Source: a virus
Strand: one strand, 5' to 3'
Virus record (IMG/VR): IMGVR_UViG_3300020347_000834
Coordinates: 1 to 54,859 of that record
DNA: 54,859 nt
A model generated the notes under the pieces. It was not told the origin of the DNA and searched no databases. It saw only the letters and a list, made by a program, of their open reading frames with translations. Below are positions 8,749 to 17,340 of the stretch, in pieces. Every line of letters starts with the position of its first letter. Positions within the stretch are counted from its first letter, which is position 1. The translations under genes and the position numbers were made by a program.

Positions 8749-9099
8749 ATGAGGCAGGGAAAAATCTGGGGTAATACAGAATGTCTGTTTGATAAAAATA
8801 ATGTTTCTATGCATCGCATAGAAGTGCATAAAGGCTATATGTGTTCAAGACACTATCATTTACATAAACACAATATGTTTTATGTAGAAAAAGGAAAGCT
8901 TAAAATAGAAGTTTGGCAAAAAGATTATGATTTAATTGATGAGACTATAATAGCTGATGGACAAAGCACTTCCGTATCTCCCGGACTACAACATAGATTT
9001 TCTGCTTTAGAGGACACCATAGCATTTGAAATATACTTTGTAGAGCTAGATAATAACGATATTATTAGAATTGATAAAGGACACAAAATAAATGACTAA
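8749..9099 (+). CDS. Cupin-fold protein (sugar isomerase-like)
   Basis: 116 residues with cupin metal ligands: H35, H37 (SRHYHLHKH), E47 region (FYVEKGKLKIEVW) and H82 (SPGLQHRF). It resembles the type II mannose-6-phosphate isomerase/WbuC-like cupins found in polysaccharide clusters. First gene of the second plus-strand glycan operon, with AAAGGA seven bases before the ATG. It overlaps the next gene by 8 bases. Substrate not known. Confidence 0.7.
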   Translation: MRQGKIWGNTECLFDKNNVSMHRIEVHKGYMCSRHYHLHKHNMFYVEKGKLKIEVWQKDYDLIDETIIADGQSTSVSPGLQHRFSALEDTIAFEIYFVELDNNDIIRIDKGHKIND

Positions 9100-9751
9100 A
9101 TCTATTATGCAAACTAAGCCAAGTTTTGAATTTGGTTCATTGAATATATTGAGTGATTTTACAGTTGCTTATCAGAGAGATATGTCTTTATCTATTGATT
9201 ATAGTAAAGAATATTTTAATAAATATATTAGTTACGAAAATACAGAAATATCAAAAAAATTAAATGAGTTTAGAACACATATAACTAGTAAATATTGCAA
9301 TTCGGTACTAGATATAGGAATAGGTTCTGGTGAATTTATTAAGAAGTATAAAAATAAAACCTTTGGTTATGATATAAACCCATATGCTATTACAATGTTA
9401 AAAGAAAAAGATATATATCTGGACCCTTATTCAGAAAATTTAGATGATATTGATGGTTTTACTATGTGGGATGTTTTAGAACATATTAAGAATCCTGACA
9501 TACTACTGAATAAAATACCTAAAAATAAAATCGTAATAGTTTCTATTCCTGTATTTGACAATATACTCAAAGTTAAACAAAGCAAGCATTATAGGCCGAA
9601 TGAACATTATTATTATTATACTATCAATGGTTTAATTAGTTTTTTTAGTGAAATGAATTATATTATTCTGGAAGTATCTGATCAAGAATCTGTATGCGGT
9701 AGAGAAAATATAATGTCGTTTGTTTTCCAGAAAAAATACAAGAAAAGATAA
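9092..9751 (+). CDS. Class I SAM-dependent methyltransferase
   Basis: 219 residues with VLDIGIGSGEFIKKY (motif I, near 69-83), a FGYDINPYAI acidic strand, and MWDVLEHIKNPD. This D-V-L-E-H-I pattern is common in UbiE/Coq5-like and sugar methyltransferases. Its position between a cupin and a sugar transferase suggests modification of a sugar residue. It is not closely similar to the methyltransferase at 3832 outside the SAM motifs. Confidence 0.7.
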   Translation: MTKSIMQTKPSFEFGSLNILSDFTVAYQRDMSLSIDYSKEYFNKYISYENTEISKKLNEFRTHITSKYCNSVLDIGIGSGEFIKKYKNKTFGYDINPYAITMLKEKDIYLDPYSENLDDIDGFTMWDVLEHIKNPDILLNKIPKNKIVIVSIPVFDNILKVKQSKHYRPNEHYYYYTINGLISFFSEMNYIILEVSDQESVCGRENIMSFVFQKKYKKR

Positions 9752-9752
9752 T

Positions 9753-11135
9753 ATGCTACACATAAGAGGAGAAAGCGGATTAGGAGATTCTATATACTTA
9801 TATCCGATCGTAAAATCTTATTTAGATAATGTTAAAGAGCCTATAGCGGTTTACAGTAATTATCCAGAAGTTTTTGAAGATTTAAAATGCCTTGTGCTGC
9901 CTTTTTCAAAAAACATAGATGATGAGGCAAAAATATTTAGTTACTTACCTAATAAGTCTAATTCAGAAACTACAATTCTAGAAGACATAACCTCCTCTTG
10001 TCCTTATCAGATTAATTTTTATAAAGAACATAAAATAAAAAATCACAATTTTATTAAAAATATATTAAAAAATAAGCCAAATAATAAAAAAATATGTATT
10101 GTTAGATATATAGAACCTAGACATAATAAAAAGAGACTAGACAATGTTGATTGTAATCCAAATTTAATTAATCGATTTATATCTGAATTTAAAAAAGATT
10201 ATTATTTTGTAGGCATTGGAACAAACAACTACTACAAAATAAAATGCGACATGGATTTAATGGGGCAGACTTCTGTTTCGGACTTGTTTGATTTGGTTTT
10301 TATTTCTAATTTAGTGATTGCACAAGTTGGTTACACCGTACCTCTGTGTGAACTTCTACATAAAAACAACATAGCTATATTTCCTAAAAAATGGCAAACG
10401 GCCAATCTTTTCTTAAAAACAATAACGCCTAATAAAATTTGCGGACAATATACTAGTCATACTTATGATGATCAAGATTTTAAAGATATCAGTAGGCCTA
10501 AGATTACAGTTGAGACAACGGAAAAAATAAACCATATAGATATTGCGAATTTTTTAAACAATAGCAAAAAAATTGCAATTGTTGGAAATGCTACTTCTAT
10601 AAATAATTATAATCGTGGTGAATTTATAGATAGTCATGATTGTGTCATCAGAATGAATAGGTGTCTTGTAAATAAGAAGGTAGGATATAAGACCAATATA
10701 TGGGTTACTGGATTTTGGCCGAATATAGTGTATCCACAATTTAATAATCTTAAACCCAATTATATTATATGGAATAATTGGAGTGATGAAGGAATACGAA
10801 GATTTTTAAATCTGTGCCTCAAAAAACAACAGTACAATAAATTAAAAGATAGACTGATTATAAATGTTAACTATCAAAAAAATCAACAAGAATTTAATAA
10901 CAATTACAATCAAAAACTGATACTAACTACTGGTATGCATACAATATTATACATTTTAGATATTCTCTTAAATATAAACAATCATAAAATCAATATTTTT
11001 GGTTTTGACTTCTTTAAAAGTCCAACTACAGGAACATCTAGCATAAACTTTTATCAACATCAGCCAAAATTAGAAAAAAAATACATATATGATATATTAC
11101 TACCTTCTTATCAAAATATCAATATTATACAATAA
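9753..11135 (+). CDS. GT9-like / GT29 sialyltransferase-like fusion protein
   Basis: The frame is open from 9720, but the ATG at 9753, two bases after the upstream stop and behind AGAAAAGATA, gives the natural start MLHIRGESGLGDS; 460 residues. Residues 1-about 250 resemble GT9 heptosyltransferases (GLGDS at 9-13, GQTSVSDLFDLVFISNLVI with the late G-x-T-S-x-x-D-L pattern). Residues about 272-460 resemble GT29/CMP-sialic-acid-type transferases: IAIVGNATSINN, CVIRMNRC and LTTGMHTILYIL. A fusion of these two is unusual. In a cassette with heptose-activation genes, a heptosyltransferase-like front half is consistent. Confidence 0.6.
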   Translation: MLHIRGESGLGDSIYLYPIVKSYLDNVKEPIAVYSNYPEVFEDLKCLVLPFSKNIDDEAKIFSYLPNKSNSETTILEDITSSCPYQINFYKEHKIKNHNFIKNILKNKPNNKKICIVRYIEPRHNKKRLDNVDCNPNLINRFISEFKKDYYFVGIGTNNYYKIKCDMDLMGQTSVSDLFDLVFISNLVIAQVGYTVPLCELLHKNNIAIFPKKWQTANLFLKTITPNKICGQYTSHTYDDQDFKDISRPKITVETTEKINHIDIANFLNNSKKIAIVGNATSINNYNRGEFIDSHDCVIRMNRCLVNKKVGYKTNIWVTGFWPNIVYPQFNNLKPNYIIWNNWSDEGIRRFLNLCLKKQQYNKLKDRLIINVNYQKNQQEFNNNYNQKLILTTGMHTILYILDILLNINNHKINIFGFDFFKSPTTGTSSINFYQHQPKLEKKYIYDILLPSYQNINIIQ

Positions 11136-11137
11136 CA

Positions 11138-11500
11138 ATGATTACAATTTTAAAAAAATGGGGTTATGAATTATGGATAGAAAATAACAATCTGTATTGC
11201 GGAAAACATTTGCATGTTTTAAGTAATAAGTGGTGTTCTGTTCATTATCATAAAAATAAGAAAGAAACATTTTACGTTATTGGTGGAGAACTTTTACTGC
11301 AACACTCTAAAAACTTAGAATTAGAATTTTGGCAATCAGAACTTTTTGATACTATTATATTAAAGAAAGGTCAGTCTTTTACTATAGAGGCTGGAGTGGC
11401 TCATAGATTTACTAGTAATCTAGATTATCCGTGTGACTTTATAGAAATTTCTACTCACCATGATGATGACGACTCATATAGGATTATAAACAGCAAATGA
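11138..11500 (+). CDS. Cupin-fold protein
   Basis: 120 residues with cupin ligands H36, H38 (SVHYHKNKKETFYV), E43 and H89 (AGVAHRFTS). The KKWGYELWIENN start and NKWCSVHYHK motif differ from the cupin at 8749, so these are distant relatives rather than a recent duplication. It could be a sugar-phosphate isomerase or epimerase supplying the heptose-like route. The stop is followed directly by the HAD gene (overlap at ATGA, 11497-11500). Confidence 0.65.
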   Translation: MITILKKWGYELWIENNNLYCGKHLHVLSNKWCSVHYHKNKKETFYVIGGELLLQHSKNLELEFWQSELFDTIILKKGQSFTIEAGVAHRFTSNLDYPCDFIEISTHHDDDDSYRIINSK

Positions 11501-11793
11501 ATTATTACGTAGATATAGACAATACTATTTGTATTACCCTTAATGGAGATTACATAAACAGTAAGCCCATTAAGACAAGAATACAACACATAAATAATCT
11601 TTTTGAAGCCGGAAATACAATAATATATTGGACTGCGAGAGGTTCTGCTTCTGGTAAAAATTATGAGGCACTTACTGTACAACAGCTGAATAAATGGGGA
11701 TGTAAAAGACATAAGATTATATTCGGAAAACCTTCTTATGATATTTTTATAGATGATAAAACTATACATCCTGAGGAGTTTTTTAATGAGTAA
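11497..11793 (+). CDS. Capless HAD-superfamily phosphatase
   Basis: 98 residues, a minimal HAD core: D6-x-D8 nucleophile pair in YVDIDNT, WTARGS as motif II, a Lys in FGKPSYD and FIDDK as motif IV. With the kinase and nucleotidyltransferase that follow it could play the GmhB role (dephosphorylating heptose-1,7-bisphosphate), but it is much shorter than GmhB (about 190 residues) and lacks its zinc Cys cluster. Start overlaps the upstream stop. Confidence 0.7.
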   Translation: MNYYVDIDNTICITLNGDYINSKPIKTRIQHINNLFEAGNTIIYWTARGSASGKNYEALTVQQLNKWGCKRHKIIFGKPSYDIFIDDKTIHPEEFFNE

Positions 11794-12538
11794 AAGATAT
11801 GCTGTTATAGGAGACTCTTGCATTGACAAATATATTTATGGTGTTTGTGAAAGAATATGTCCAGAAGGCCCGGTACCAATAATAAAAGTAGAAAGTTTTA
11901 AAGAGTGTTTAGGAATGGCCGGTAACACTCATGCAAACGCTAAAATATTTTGGGAAAATCAGATAGATTTTATATCTAATAATCCTGAAGAAATTAGAAA
12001 AATTAGATATGTAGACAGTAAAACAAATCAATTGCTATTGAGATGTGATATTAACGATTCTGTAGCTAGAGTTAACACAGAGATTAAATTAGACTTTTCT
12101 TGTATTATAGTTTCTGATTACTGCAAAGGCTTTCTTTGGGATATAGATGTAGAAAAGTTAGGCAGGGCAGCACCTCTAACTGTTTTAGATACTAAACGCA
12201 AATTAACTAAAAAAATAATCGAAGGCTATAACTTTATTAAACTGAATGAACAAGAATTCTCCAATAATGCAGATATAGTAGATAAAGAAACCATTAAAAA
12301 AATAATTATAACAAGAGGAAGCAAAGGTGTTTTATATAATGAACAAGAATTTCTTCCTCCTAAGGTATTGCAGACTTTTGACGTTTCTGGCGCAGGAGAT
12401 GTTTTCACGACAGCTTTTACTTACGCTATTGATTGCGGTAATCCTATTACAGAAGCAATAGAATATGCTCAAAAATGCTGCAACCAAGTAATAAGAAAAA
12501 AGGGAACTTGTGTTTATGAAAAAAATAATATGGACTAA
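11786..12538 (+). CDS. PfkB-family sugar kinase, HldE kinase-domain-like
   Basis: Start chosen at ATG 11786 because GAGGAG lies 7 bases upstream; 250 residues. It has the PfkB layout: YAVIGDSCIDKYIYG at the front, an E-G-P-V-P-I segment like HldE (RICPEGPVPIIKVE) and DVSGAGDVFTTAF with catalytic D205. HldE kinases phosphorylate D-glycero-D-manno-heptose-7-phosphate at C1; their usual domain is about 315 residues, so this one is shortened between residues 60 and 110. It overlaps the HAD gene by 8 bases and the transferase gene by 23 bases. Confidence 0.75.
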   Translation: MSKRYAVIGDSCIDKYIYGVCERICPEGPVPIIKVESFKECLGMAGNTHANAKIFWENQIDFISNNPEEIRKIRYVDSKTNQLLLRCDINDSVARVNTEIKLDFSCIIVSDYCKGFLWDIDVEKLGRAAPLTVLDTKRKLTKKIIEGYNFIKLNEQEFSNNADIVDKETIKKIIITRGSKGVLYNEQEFLPPKVLQTFDVSGAGDVFTTAFTYAIDCGNPITEAIEYAQKCCNQVIRKKGTCVYEKNNMD

Positions 12539-12917
12539 TGGCTGTTTTGATATTATTCACCAAGGACACATAGAGTTGTTTAGATATGCTAAATCATTGG
12601 GAGATAAACTTATAGTAGGTATAGACGCAGATACAAGAATAAAACAAAGAAAAGGTTTGGATCGACCTATTAACGGTCAAACATATAGGTATAAAAAACT
12701 TTTAGAAATTAATGAGATAGATGAAGTTTTTGTTTTTGATTCTGATTCAGAACTAAAAATGCTTATCAAGTCTTTGAGTGTCCAAACTATAGTGGTTGGA
12801 GATGACTATAAAGATAAGCAAATTGTAGGATCAGAATGTGTAAAAAATGTTATGCTATTCCCTAAAATTCCTGGATATTCTACTACAGATATCATAAAGA
12901 AAAATAAAGCAATATGA
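12516..12917 (+). CDS. HldE-C/RfaE2-like sugar-phosphate nucleotidyltransferase
   Basis: ATG at 12516 preferred over an in-frame GTG six bases upstream; 133 residues. The H15-Q-G-H18 motif in TNGCFDIIHQGH and the late GYSTTDII motif are the signature of cytidylyltransferase-fold enzymes such as the ADP-heptose synthase domain of HldE. Length equals that domain. Together with the upstream kinase it forms a split HldE. ADP-, GDP- or CDP-heptose cannot be told apart by eye. Confidence 0.75.
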   Translation: MKKIIWTNGCFDIIHQGHIELFRYAKSLGDKLIVGIDADTRIKQRKGLDRPINGQTYRYKKLLEINEIDEVFVFDSDSELKMLIKSLSVQTIVVGDDYKDKQIVGSECVKNVMLFPKIPGYSTTDIIKKNKAI

Positions 12918-13513
12918 AATACTACATAATAGCAAATAACATAGAACTCACACAAGAATCTATAGATAAATTACAATTAAACGGTGAAAACTTACTGGTT
13001 TTATTTAATTATTTGTGGCCCTTGAGGTTCCAAGAAGTGCTTGACTATGACAATAAAATCTGTATATCTAGGAAAACAGCAGAGAGAAAACACGGTAAAG
13101 AAGCATACGCAAATATAAAGCAATTAAAACAGGACCAAGAATTATTTAAAAAGATATATTTTCATACACATCCTTCTTATATGTCTGAAATTTCAAAAAG
13201 ATTTTATCAAAGAGAAATAGACAAATATCGTTTTGATGATGATAAGCTAGGAATTCTAGATCCAAATAAAACAAACATAAGAAATAAAGTAGGTTATCCA
13301 TCTGGTAAAAATATAAGTACTGGAATGATAGCATACGAATACTTTATGGATGTTAAAAATTATCGTGACGAGATAATATTAGTTGGATTCAATTCTAAGA
13401 TATCCACTAAGTTTCACAACTCTCAATGGGAAAAATTATATATGCTTCGTCAAATCTATATGAATAGATGCAAATTTATACAGTGTTATGGTCTGATGGA
13501 AAGAATTTCGTAA
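12914..13513 (+). CDS. Putative glycosyltransferase, sialyltransferase-like (GT42/GT29 region)
   Basis: 199 residues, ATG overlapping the upstream stop (ATGA). A YIIANNIELT start, a PSGKNISTGMIAYEYFMD segment and DEIILVGFNSK resemble the S-T-G-x-x-A and G-(F/I)-(D/N) regions of GT42/GT29-type enzymes, and the C-terminal half of the gene at 9753. Too divergent for a firm call. Last gene of the plus operon, ending one base before the convergent protease gene. Confidence 0.4.
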   Translation: MKYYIIANNIELTQESIDKLQLNGENLLVLFNYLWPLRFQEVLDYDNKICISRKTAERKHGKEAYANIKQLKQDQELFKKIYFHTHPSYMSEISKRFYQREIDKYRFDDDKLGILDPNKTNIRNKVGYPSGKNISTGMIAYEYFMDVKNYRDEIILVGFNSKISTKFHNSQWEKLYMLRQIYMNRCKFIQCYGLMERIS

Positions 13514-13514
13514 A

Positions 13515-14297
13515 TCATTGTGCTGCTTTGGCTGCTTTTATAGCTTCACTAAGCACTGTTTTAACTTTTTCTATCCACTCTACATAATCGCTTACTCTTG
13601 TGCTACAACCAATATCTCCATAATCAGAATCTCCCTTACCATCAGTGGCAGAAACATAAGAGTGTATACCTGCTAATTTTTTATCTATAAATAAACCTCC
13701 GCCGCTATCTCCCGGACATATTAAAAACTCTAATTCTGTTTTATCTCCTGAGTGTACAGAGTACTGTAATACATTCTTACTTACTCCGTCAATGATATTC
13801 GATCCAGCCCTTCTTTGATTATCAAAAGTACTCATAATCCATCCACTATTAAAATCTCCGTGATGACCGAACCCAGAAAGGCCGCAGACTTTATCAACTT
13901 CGTCTCTGTCTTTATACAATTCGGGATAAAAGTCTAATTTTATTGGTCTTTGCAATCTAGCTATAGCAATATCGTTTTTGCCCATAACACCGGACTTATA
14001 ATCTCCGTGAACAGCTACGATTGAGCAAGGATATGCTTCATTTTTATATATTACATGCTGAGTTATGGAATTGTGTACAACATGAGCAGCAGTTAGTATG
14101 TGATATTCATCTATTACTACGCAAGACCCCCTAAACTGCGCATTTAAATCATTATTCATGACTCCTAATATGGGTAAAACACACTCATATTTCTCTCCGT
14201 ACTCTAAATATTTAGCGTCAGAAACGGTAGGGTCAATAGTTCCGCAATAAGCCTGAATAGGCAAAAGCAATAGTATTGCTACAATAAGGTATTTCAT
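13515..14297 (-). CDS. Secreted trypsin-like serine protease
   Basis: 260 residues with signal peptide MKYLIVAILLLLPIQAYCG and a full S1 triad: H72 (LTAAHVV), D109 (KNDIAIARL), S198 (CPGDSGGG). The C-terminus is a short Ala/Lys helix. It should act in the periplasm or outside the cell. With the subtilase at 7764 the window encodes two unrelated serine proteases. It ends at 13515, back-to-back with the plus operon. Confidence 0.9.
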   Translation of the reverse strand: MKYLIVAILLLLPIQAYCGTIDPTVSDAKYLEYGEKYECVLPILGVMNNDLNAQFRGSCVVIDEYHILTAAHVVHNSITQHVIYKNEAYPCSIVAVHGDYKSGVMGKNDIAIARLQRPIKLDFYPELYKDRDEVDKVCGLSGFGHHGDFNSGWIMSTFDNQRRAGSNIIDGVSKNVLQYSVHSGDKTELEFLICPGDSGGGLFIDKKLAGIHSYVSATDGKGDSDYGDIGCSTRVSDYVEWIEKVKTVLSEAIKAAKAAQ

Positions 14298-14316
14298 CTC
14301 AATACCCCTTTCATTA

Positions 14317-14637
14317 TTATTTGAAGGGTTTATTTTTAACCTTATTATAATACACCTTAGAATCCTCTATAACATTAGTATTCCAGCTTTTATAATTCAT
14401 TAAATGGCCGAAAAGGAAATGACAGTATTTATCGCATAAAGTTATAAGATTATCAGGGTCTAGCTCTTTTGATGGGTCTAGATGAACCGGCACAATATGA
14501 TGCACTTCCGGCCTTTTACAAGACCCACATGCCTGACAACATGGTTGTTTTTCTATATGTTTCTTTCGTAATGCAGACCATCCCGGTGATCTGACGGCAT
14601 ATCTTACTTCTTTTCTGAATATAGATAATAAATTCAT
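14317..14637 (-). CDS. HNH endonuclease
   Basis: 106 residues: zinc pair CQAC (C34, C37), H46-H47 (EVHHIVPVHL), N63 (PDNLITLC) and C68/H73 region (CDKYCHFLFGH). This is a complete small HNH nuclease as found free-standing in phages, either homing or packaging-associated. It sits between a GT25 gene and the secreted protease. No intron is evident nearby, so the homing role is not supported directly. Confidence 0.85.
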   Translation of the reverse strand: MNLLSIFRKEVRYAVRSPGWSALRKKHIEKQPCCQACGSCKRPEVHHIVPVHLDPSKELDPDNLITLCDKYCHFLFGHLMNYKSWNTNVIEDSKVYYNKVKNKPFK

Positions 14638-14640
14638 AAT

Positions 14641-15324
14641 TTACTCCATTCTTTGACTGTGTGTTTTCCATATGTCATAAATATAGTTATGATATGATGT
14701 GTGTCTATTTTCTATCAAACTCATACCTTCATGTGTTTCGCATATATAGGGATCGAAAGTATATGATTTATTTTGTTGATTCAGGTTTTTCAAAATATTA
14801 TCAGCACAACACATAGGAAAACTTTTACAAATATTGTTGAAATATGCGTTTAAAATTTTATTGTAGTATTTAGAATTTAATCCATAAGCTATAGTACCGA
14901 GCATTCTGCCTGATGTAGATAGTTGAGAAGATATCGGTATCAATTTCTCATGAGGACTACCTCCAAAGTACAAAATATCCCAATCCTTTGGTAATTCAGA
15001 TAATCCGACCAACATCCTTTTATGGTAGTCTTGACTAAAAAAAGTATCATCTTCTATAATTAAGCAGTTATCGTACTGTTTGTCAACTGCGTCGTATACT
15101 GCTTTCATATGACTCAAAGAACATCCTAATACTCCTGCTTTTTTGAAATTGGTGTTGTTAAAATTTCCAGCAGGAGCATCGACATATATAAATTCAACTC
15201 TATCTTTTATTTTTAAATTTTCAAAATGTTTAGATATAGTTGTTTTTCTATCTGAGGATTGAGGTAAAGATATACAGTATATATGTTGAAAAAAATCAAA
15301 TGGATTTTCTGATAAATTTACCAT
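14641..15324 (-). CDS. GT25-type glycosyltransferase
   Basis: 227 residues. IYCISLPQSSDRKTTI at the start, GVLGCSLSHMKAV near 68-80 and LIIEDDTFF near 93-101 give the GT25 pattern. A second GT25 gene lies at 5747 on the other strand, clearly divergent. Isolated from the big glycan cassettes, between HNH and the actin-like gene, so it may modify a different target, such as a virion protein. Confidence 0.75.
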   Translation of the reverse strand: MVNLSENPFDFFQHIYCISLPQSSDRKTTISKHFENLKIKDRVEFIYVDAPAGNFNNTNFKKAGVLGCSLSHMKAVYDAVDKQYDNCLIIEDDTFFSQDYHKRMLVGLSELPKDWDILYFGGSPHEKLIPISSQLSTSGRMLGTIAYGLNSKYYNKILNAYFNNICKSFPMCCADNILKNLNQQNKSYTFDPYICETHEGMSLIENRHTSYHNYIYDIWKTHSQRME

Positions 15325-15334
15325 ACATAATTAC

Positions 15335-16336
15335 TTACTCTAGTATACTAGCAGCAATTAAACATCCCTTAGATACAGAATGAAGTGGATCGGCAGCGTG
15401 CTTGACTACTTCTATCTCTAAAGGGAAATCTGCTGCTAATAATTTCTCGTGTAGTTTCTCAATGTATCCATCTGCTTGTGATGTACCACCAGCAACTACA
15501 ACTTTAATAGCATTTTTAAATTTAGGTAACGATTTGTGTCCAGCTAAAGCTGAAGATAATTGTTTGGCTGTATATTCTACTAGTCTGTCGTAATAAGATG
15601 CTACTGCACTTAATACAGGACTATCGTTTGGTTCGCCTACTTTAAAACCACCACCTTCTTTCTCAACCTGAACAACACTATCTGGTTCTCCGGTAGCTAC
15701 GGCACTCATGCGGTCTACCCAATCACCTGACTTTGTTGTACTAAAGACTACGGTTGGTTCGCCGTTAAGCATAACACAAACATTGGTCATACCTGCTCCA
15801 CAACTAATACCAATTCCAGTATAATCGCTATCTTCTAATTCAGAATAACATAATGCTTCAGCTTCATTTACTGATCTAGCATCATATCCAACTTCTGATA
15901 AAATAGTCTTGACTACATCTTCATGGTAGCCTACGTCAAAATCATCATCTTCTTGATCCACTGGCTGCGCAGGAACACAGAAAACCAGCTTTTCGTTAGG
16001 TTCGCTTGCTTGACCTACAACTTCTTTTAGTATATAAGCCAATATTCTTTTCGCGTCTTTTTCTTTAACAGATACTACGCCTCTATACATAGGGCGGCGA
16101 GCAGTTTCATTTCTTTCTACTGCTTTTTCTATAGCGTCTTTTCCTAGTATTACAAAAGAACCATCTGTATCTTTAATAAATATTTTACCCTTCAGACCTT
16201 TTTCTACCATCTTTGTAGCAATAGGTGTGGTTGGTTTAATTACATAAAAGGCATCTCTAAAGTCATTAAACTCGATTTTATCTCCATTGTAAGAAGAAGC
16301 AACAATAAAACTTGTGCCGACATCAAGACCTATCAT
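15335..16336 (-). CDS. Actin-like (ParM/MreB-superfamily) ATPase
   Basis: 333 residues with the actin-fold nucleotide motifs in order: phosphate 1 IGLDVGTSFIVA at the very start, phosphate 2 GIGISCGAGMTNVCVML near 173-189, and the adenosine motif VVVAGGTSQADGYIEKL near 285-301. It may form filaments that position phage DNA or machinery, as ParM-like systems do for plasmids. The gene directly upstream (16338-16643) encodes a membrane-anchored protein one base away, a likely partner. Hsp70-like or cell-shape-like roles are alternatives. Confidence 0.75.
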   Translation of the reverse strand: MIGLDVGTSFIVASSYNGDKIEFNDFRDAFYVIKPTTPIATKMVEKGLKGKIFIKDTDGSFVILGKDAIEKAVERNETARRPMYRGVVSVKEKDAKRILAYILKEVVGQASEPNEKLVFCVPAQPVDQEDDDFDVGYHEDVVKTILSEVGYDARSVNEAEALCYSELEDSDYTGIGISCGAGMTNVCVMLNGEPTVVFSTTKSGDWVDRMSAVATGEPDSVVQVEKEGGGFKVGEPNDSPVLSAVASYYDRLVEYTAKQLSSALAGHKSLPKFKNAIKVVVAGGTSQADGYIEKLHEKLLAADFPLEIEVVKHAADPLHSVSKGCLIAASILE

Positions 16337-16337
16337 A

Positions 16338-16643
16338 TTATTTACCTTTCATGCTTTTAAGTTTGTTTACAGAACTAGAAATATCATTTTTGACACTTTT
16401 AGATTCTGTCATTTTGTCAAATTTTTTCTCCATACCACCTGTGTCTACTTTTAAAACCACTTTTGTATCATCAATTTCTATATTGCTATTTTGACCAGTA
16501 TTCTTTCTGCCTTGGCTTTTCAAAAAGCTAGAGGGTTTGGTTTCTGTATGACTATTGTTCATAAATCTACCAACATATAGACCAGCACTAAAAATTAATA
16601 TGGCTAAAGTTATTATCAGTAATATTTCTAAAGTGTTTGACAT
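16338..16643 (-). CDS. Single-pass membrane protein upstream of the actin-like gene
   Basis: 101 residues: one N-terminal transmembrane helix (about 5-26, ILLIITLAILIFSAGLYV) and a Lys/Ser-rich cytoplasmic tail with a likely amphipathic segment (KVVLKVDTGGMEKKFDKM). No domain recognised. One base separates it from the ATPase gene, so they are almost certainly co-translated; it could anchor filaments to the membrane. GGAGATATATA precedes the ATG. Confidence 0.6.
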   Translation of the reverse strand: MSNTLEILLIITLAILIFSAGLYVGRFMNNSHTETKPSSFLKSQGRKNTGQNSNIEIDDTKVVLKVDTGGMEKKFDKMTESKSVKNDISSSVNKLKSMKGK

Positions 16644-16651
16644 TATATATC

Positions 16652-16683
16652 TCCAAAAAAAAATACACCGAAAAGGTGTATTT
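16652..16683 (-). terminator. Intrinsic terminator after the SDR gene
   Basis: On the minus strand a perfect 9-bp stem (AAATACACC / GGTGTATTT, 16661-16669 and 16675-16683) with a 5-base loop is followed by a run of T. It ends transcription from the RuvB-SDR unit, and the ribosome-binding site of the membrane-protein gene begins right behind the T-run. Confidence 0.75.
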
Positions 16684-16716
16684 ATGGAGCAATCAGATAG
16701 TAGAATATGGCTAAAT

Positions 16717-17340
16717 TTAGCCGTTTATTTTATAGTTATTATTCTGGTCTAGAACGTGCAAGGTAGCTGTTTCTGTCCCCTCTATAAAGTTTTGCATACT
16801 GCTTAGGATGGTTTCGTAACTAACATAATAAGGAAAACTATTGGGACATATAGCATTGACTCTAACTTTGCCTGTAAAAGATTTAGCTAAATCCACAGTT
16901 ATTCTATTCATGGCAGATTTGCAGGAACCATAAGTAGTTTGTGTAATGTCATAAAAATTTACTCCAGCAATACTAGATATATTTAGTATGTTTTTATTTC
17001 TAGACCAATCGCCCTTTGTATTCCATTTTTTATATAAATAACAAGCTGATTCAAAAGGAACAACCAATCCTACATGAAGTTCCTGTAGAAATCCATGACT
17101 ATATTCTTTTGGGTCGATCATATTATATGCATAGGCATTATTTATCCAGCAGTCTATATCTGGAATACTATCAATAATTTCGTTGCATCTACCCAGACCT
17201 TTATTAATATGATGATACTGGAAAGTATTATTTTTATTTTTTGTAGATATGCCATATATATTATAAGTGTTTTGGTAACAACCAATAAACTGCTGACCTA
17301 ATCTACCTCCACAACCAGTAATAACCACATTCTTTTTCAT
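16717..17340 (-). CDS. Short-chain dehydrogenase/reductase
   Basis: ATG at 17340 overlaps the RuvB stop (ATGA), so I use it; 207 residues. NAD(P) motif TGCGGRLG at 8-15, N-N-A-Y after it, Ser in NISSIAG near 122, and the Y137-x-x-x-K141 pair (YGSCK). A full SDR active site. The substrate may be a nucleotide sugar or a small ketone; the coupling with RuvB is probably only positional. Confidence 0.8.
   Translation of the reverse strand: MKKNVVITGCGGRLGQQFIGCYQNTYNIYGISTKNKNNTFQYHHINKGLGRCNEIIDSIPDIDCWINNAYAYNMIDPKEYSHGFLQELHVGLVVPFESACYLYKKWNTKGDWSRNKNILNISSIAGVNFYDITQTTYGSCKSAMNRITVDLAKSFTGKVRVNAICPNSFPYYVSYETILSSMQNFIEGTETATLHVLDQNNNYKING

Noticed and set aside
11455-11829. Minus-strand ORF of 124 codons
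   Set aside because: Crosses three real plus-strand genes (cupin, HAD, kinase); shadow frame.
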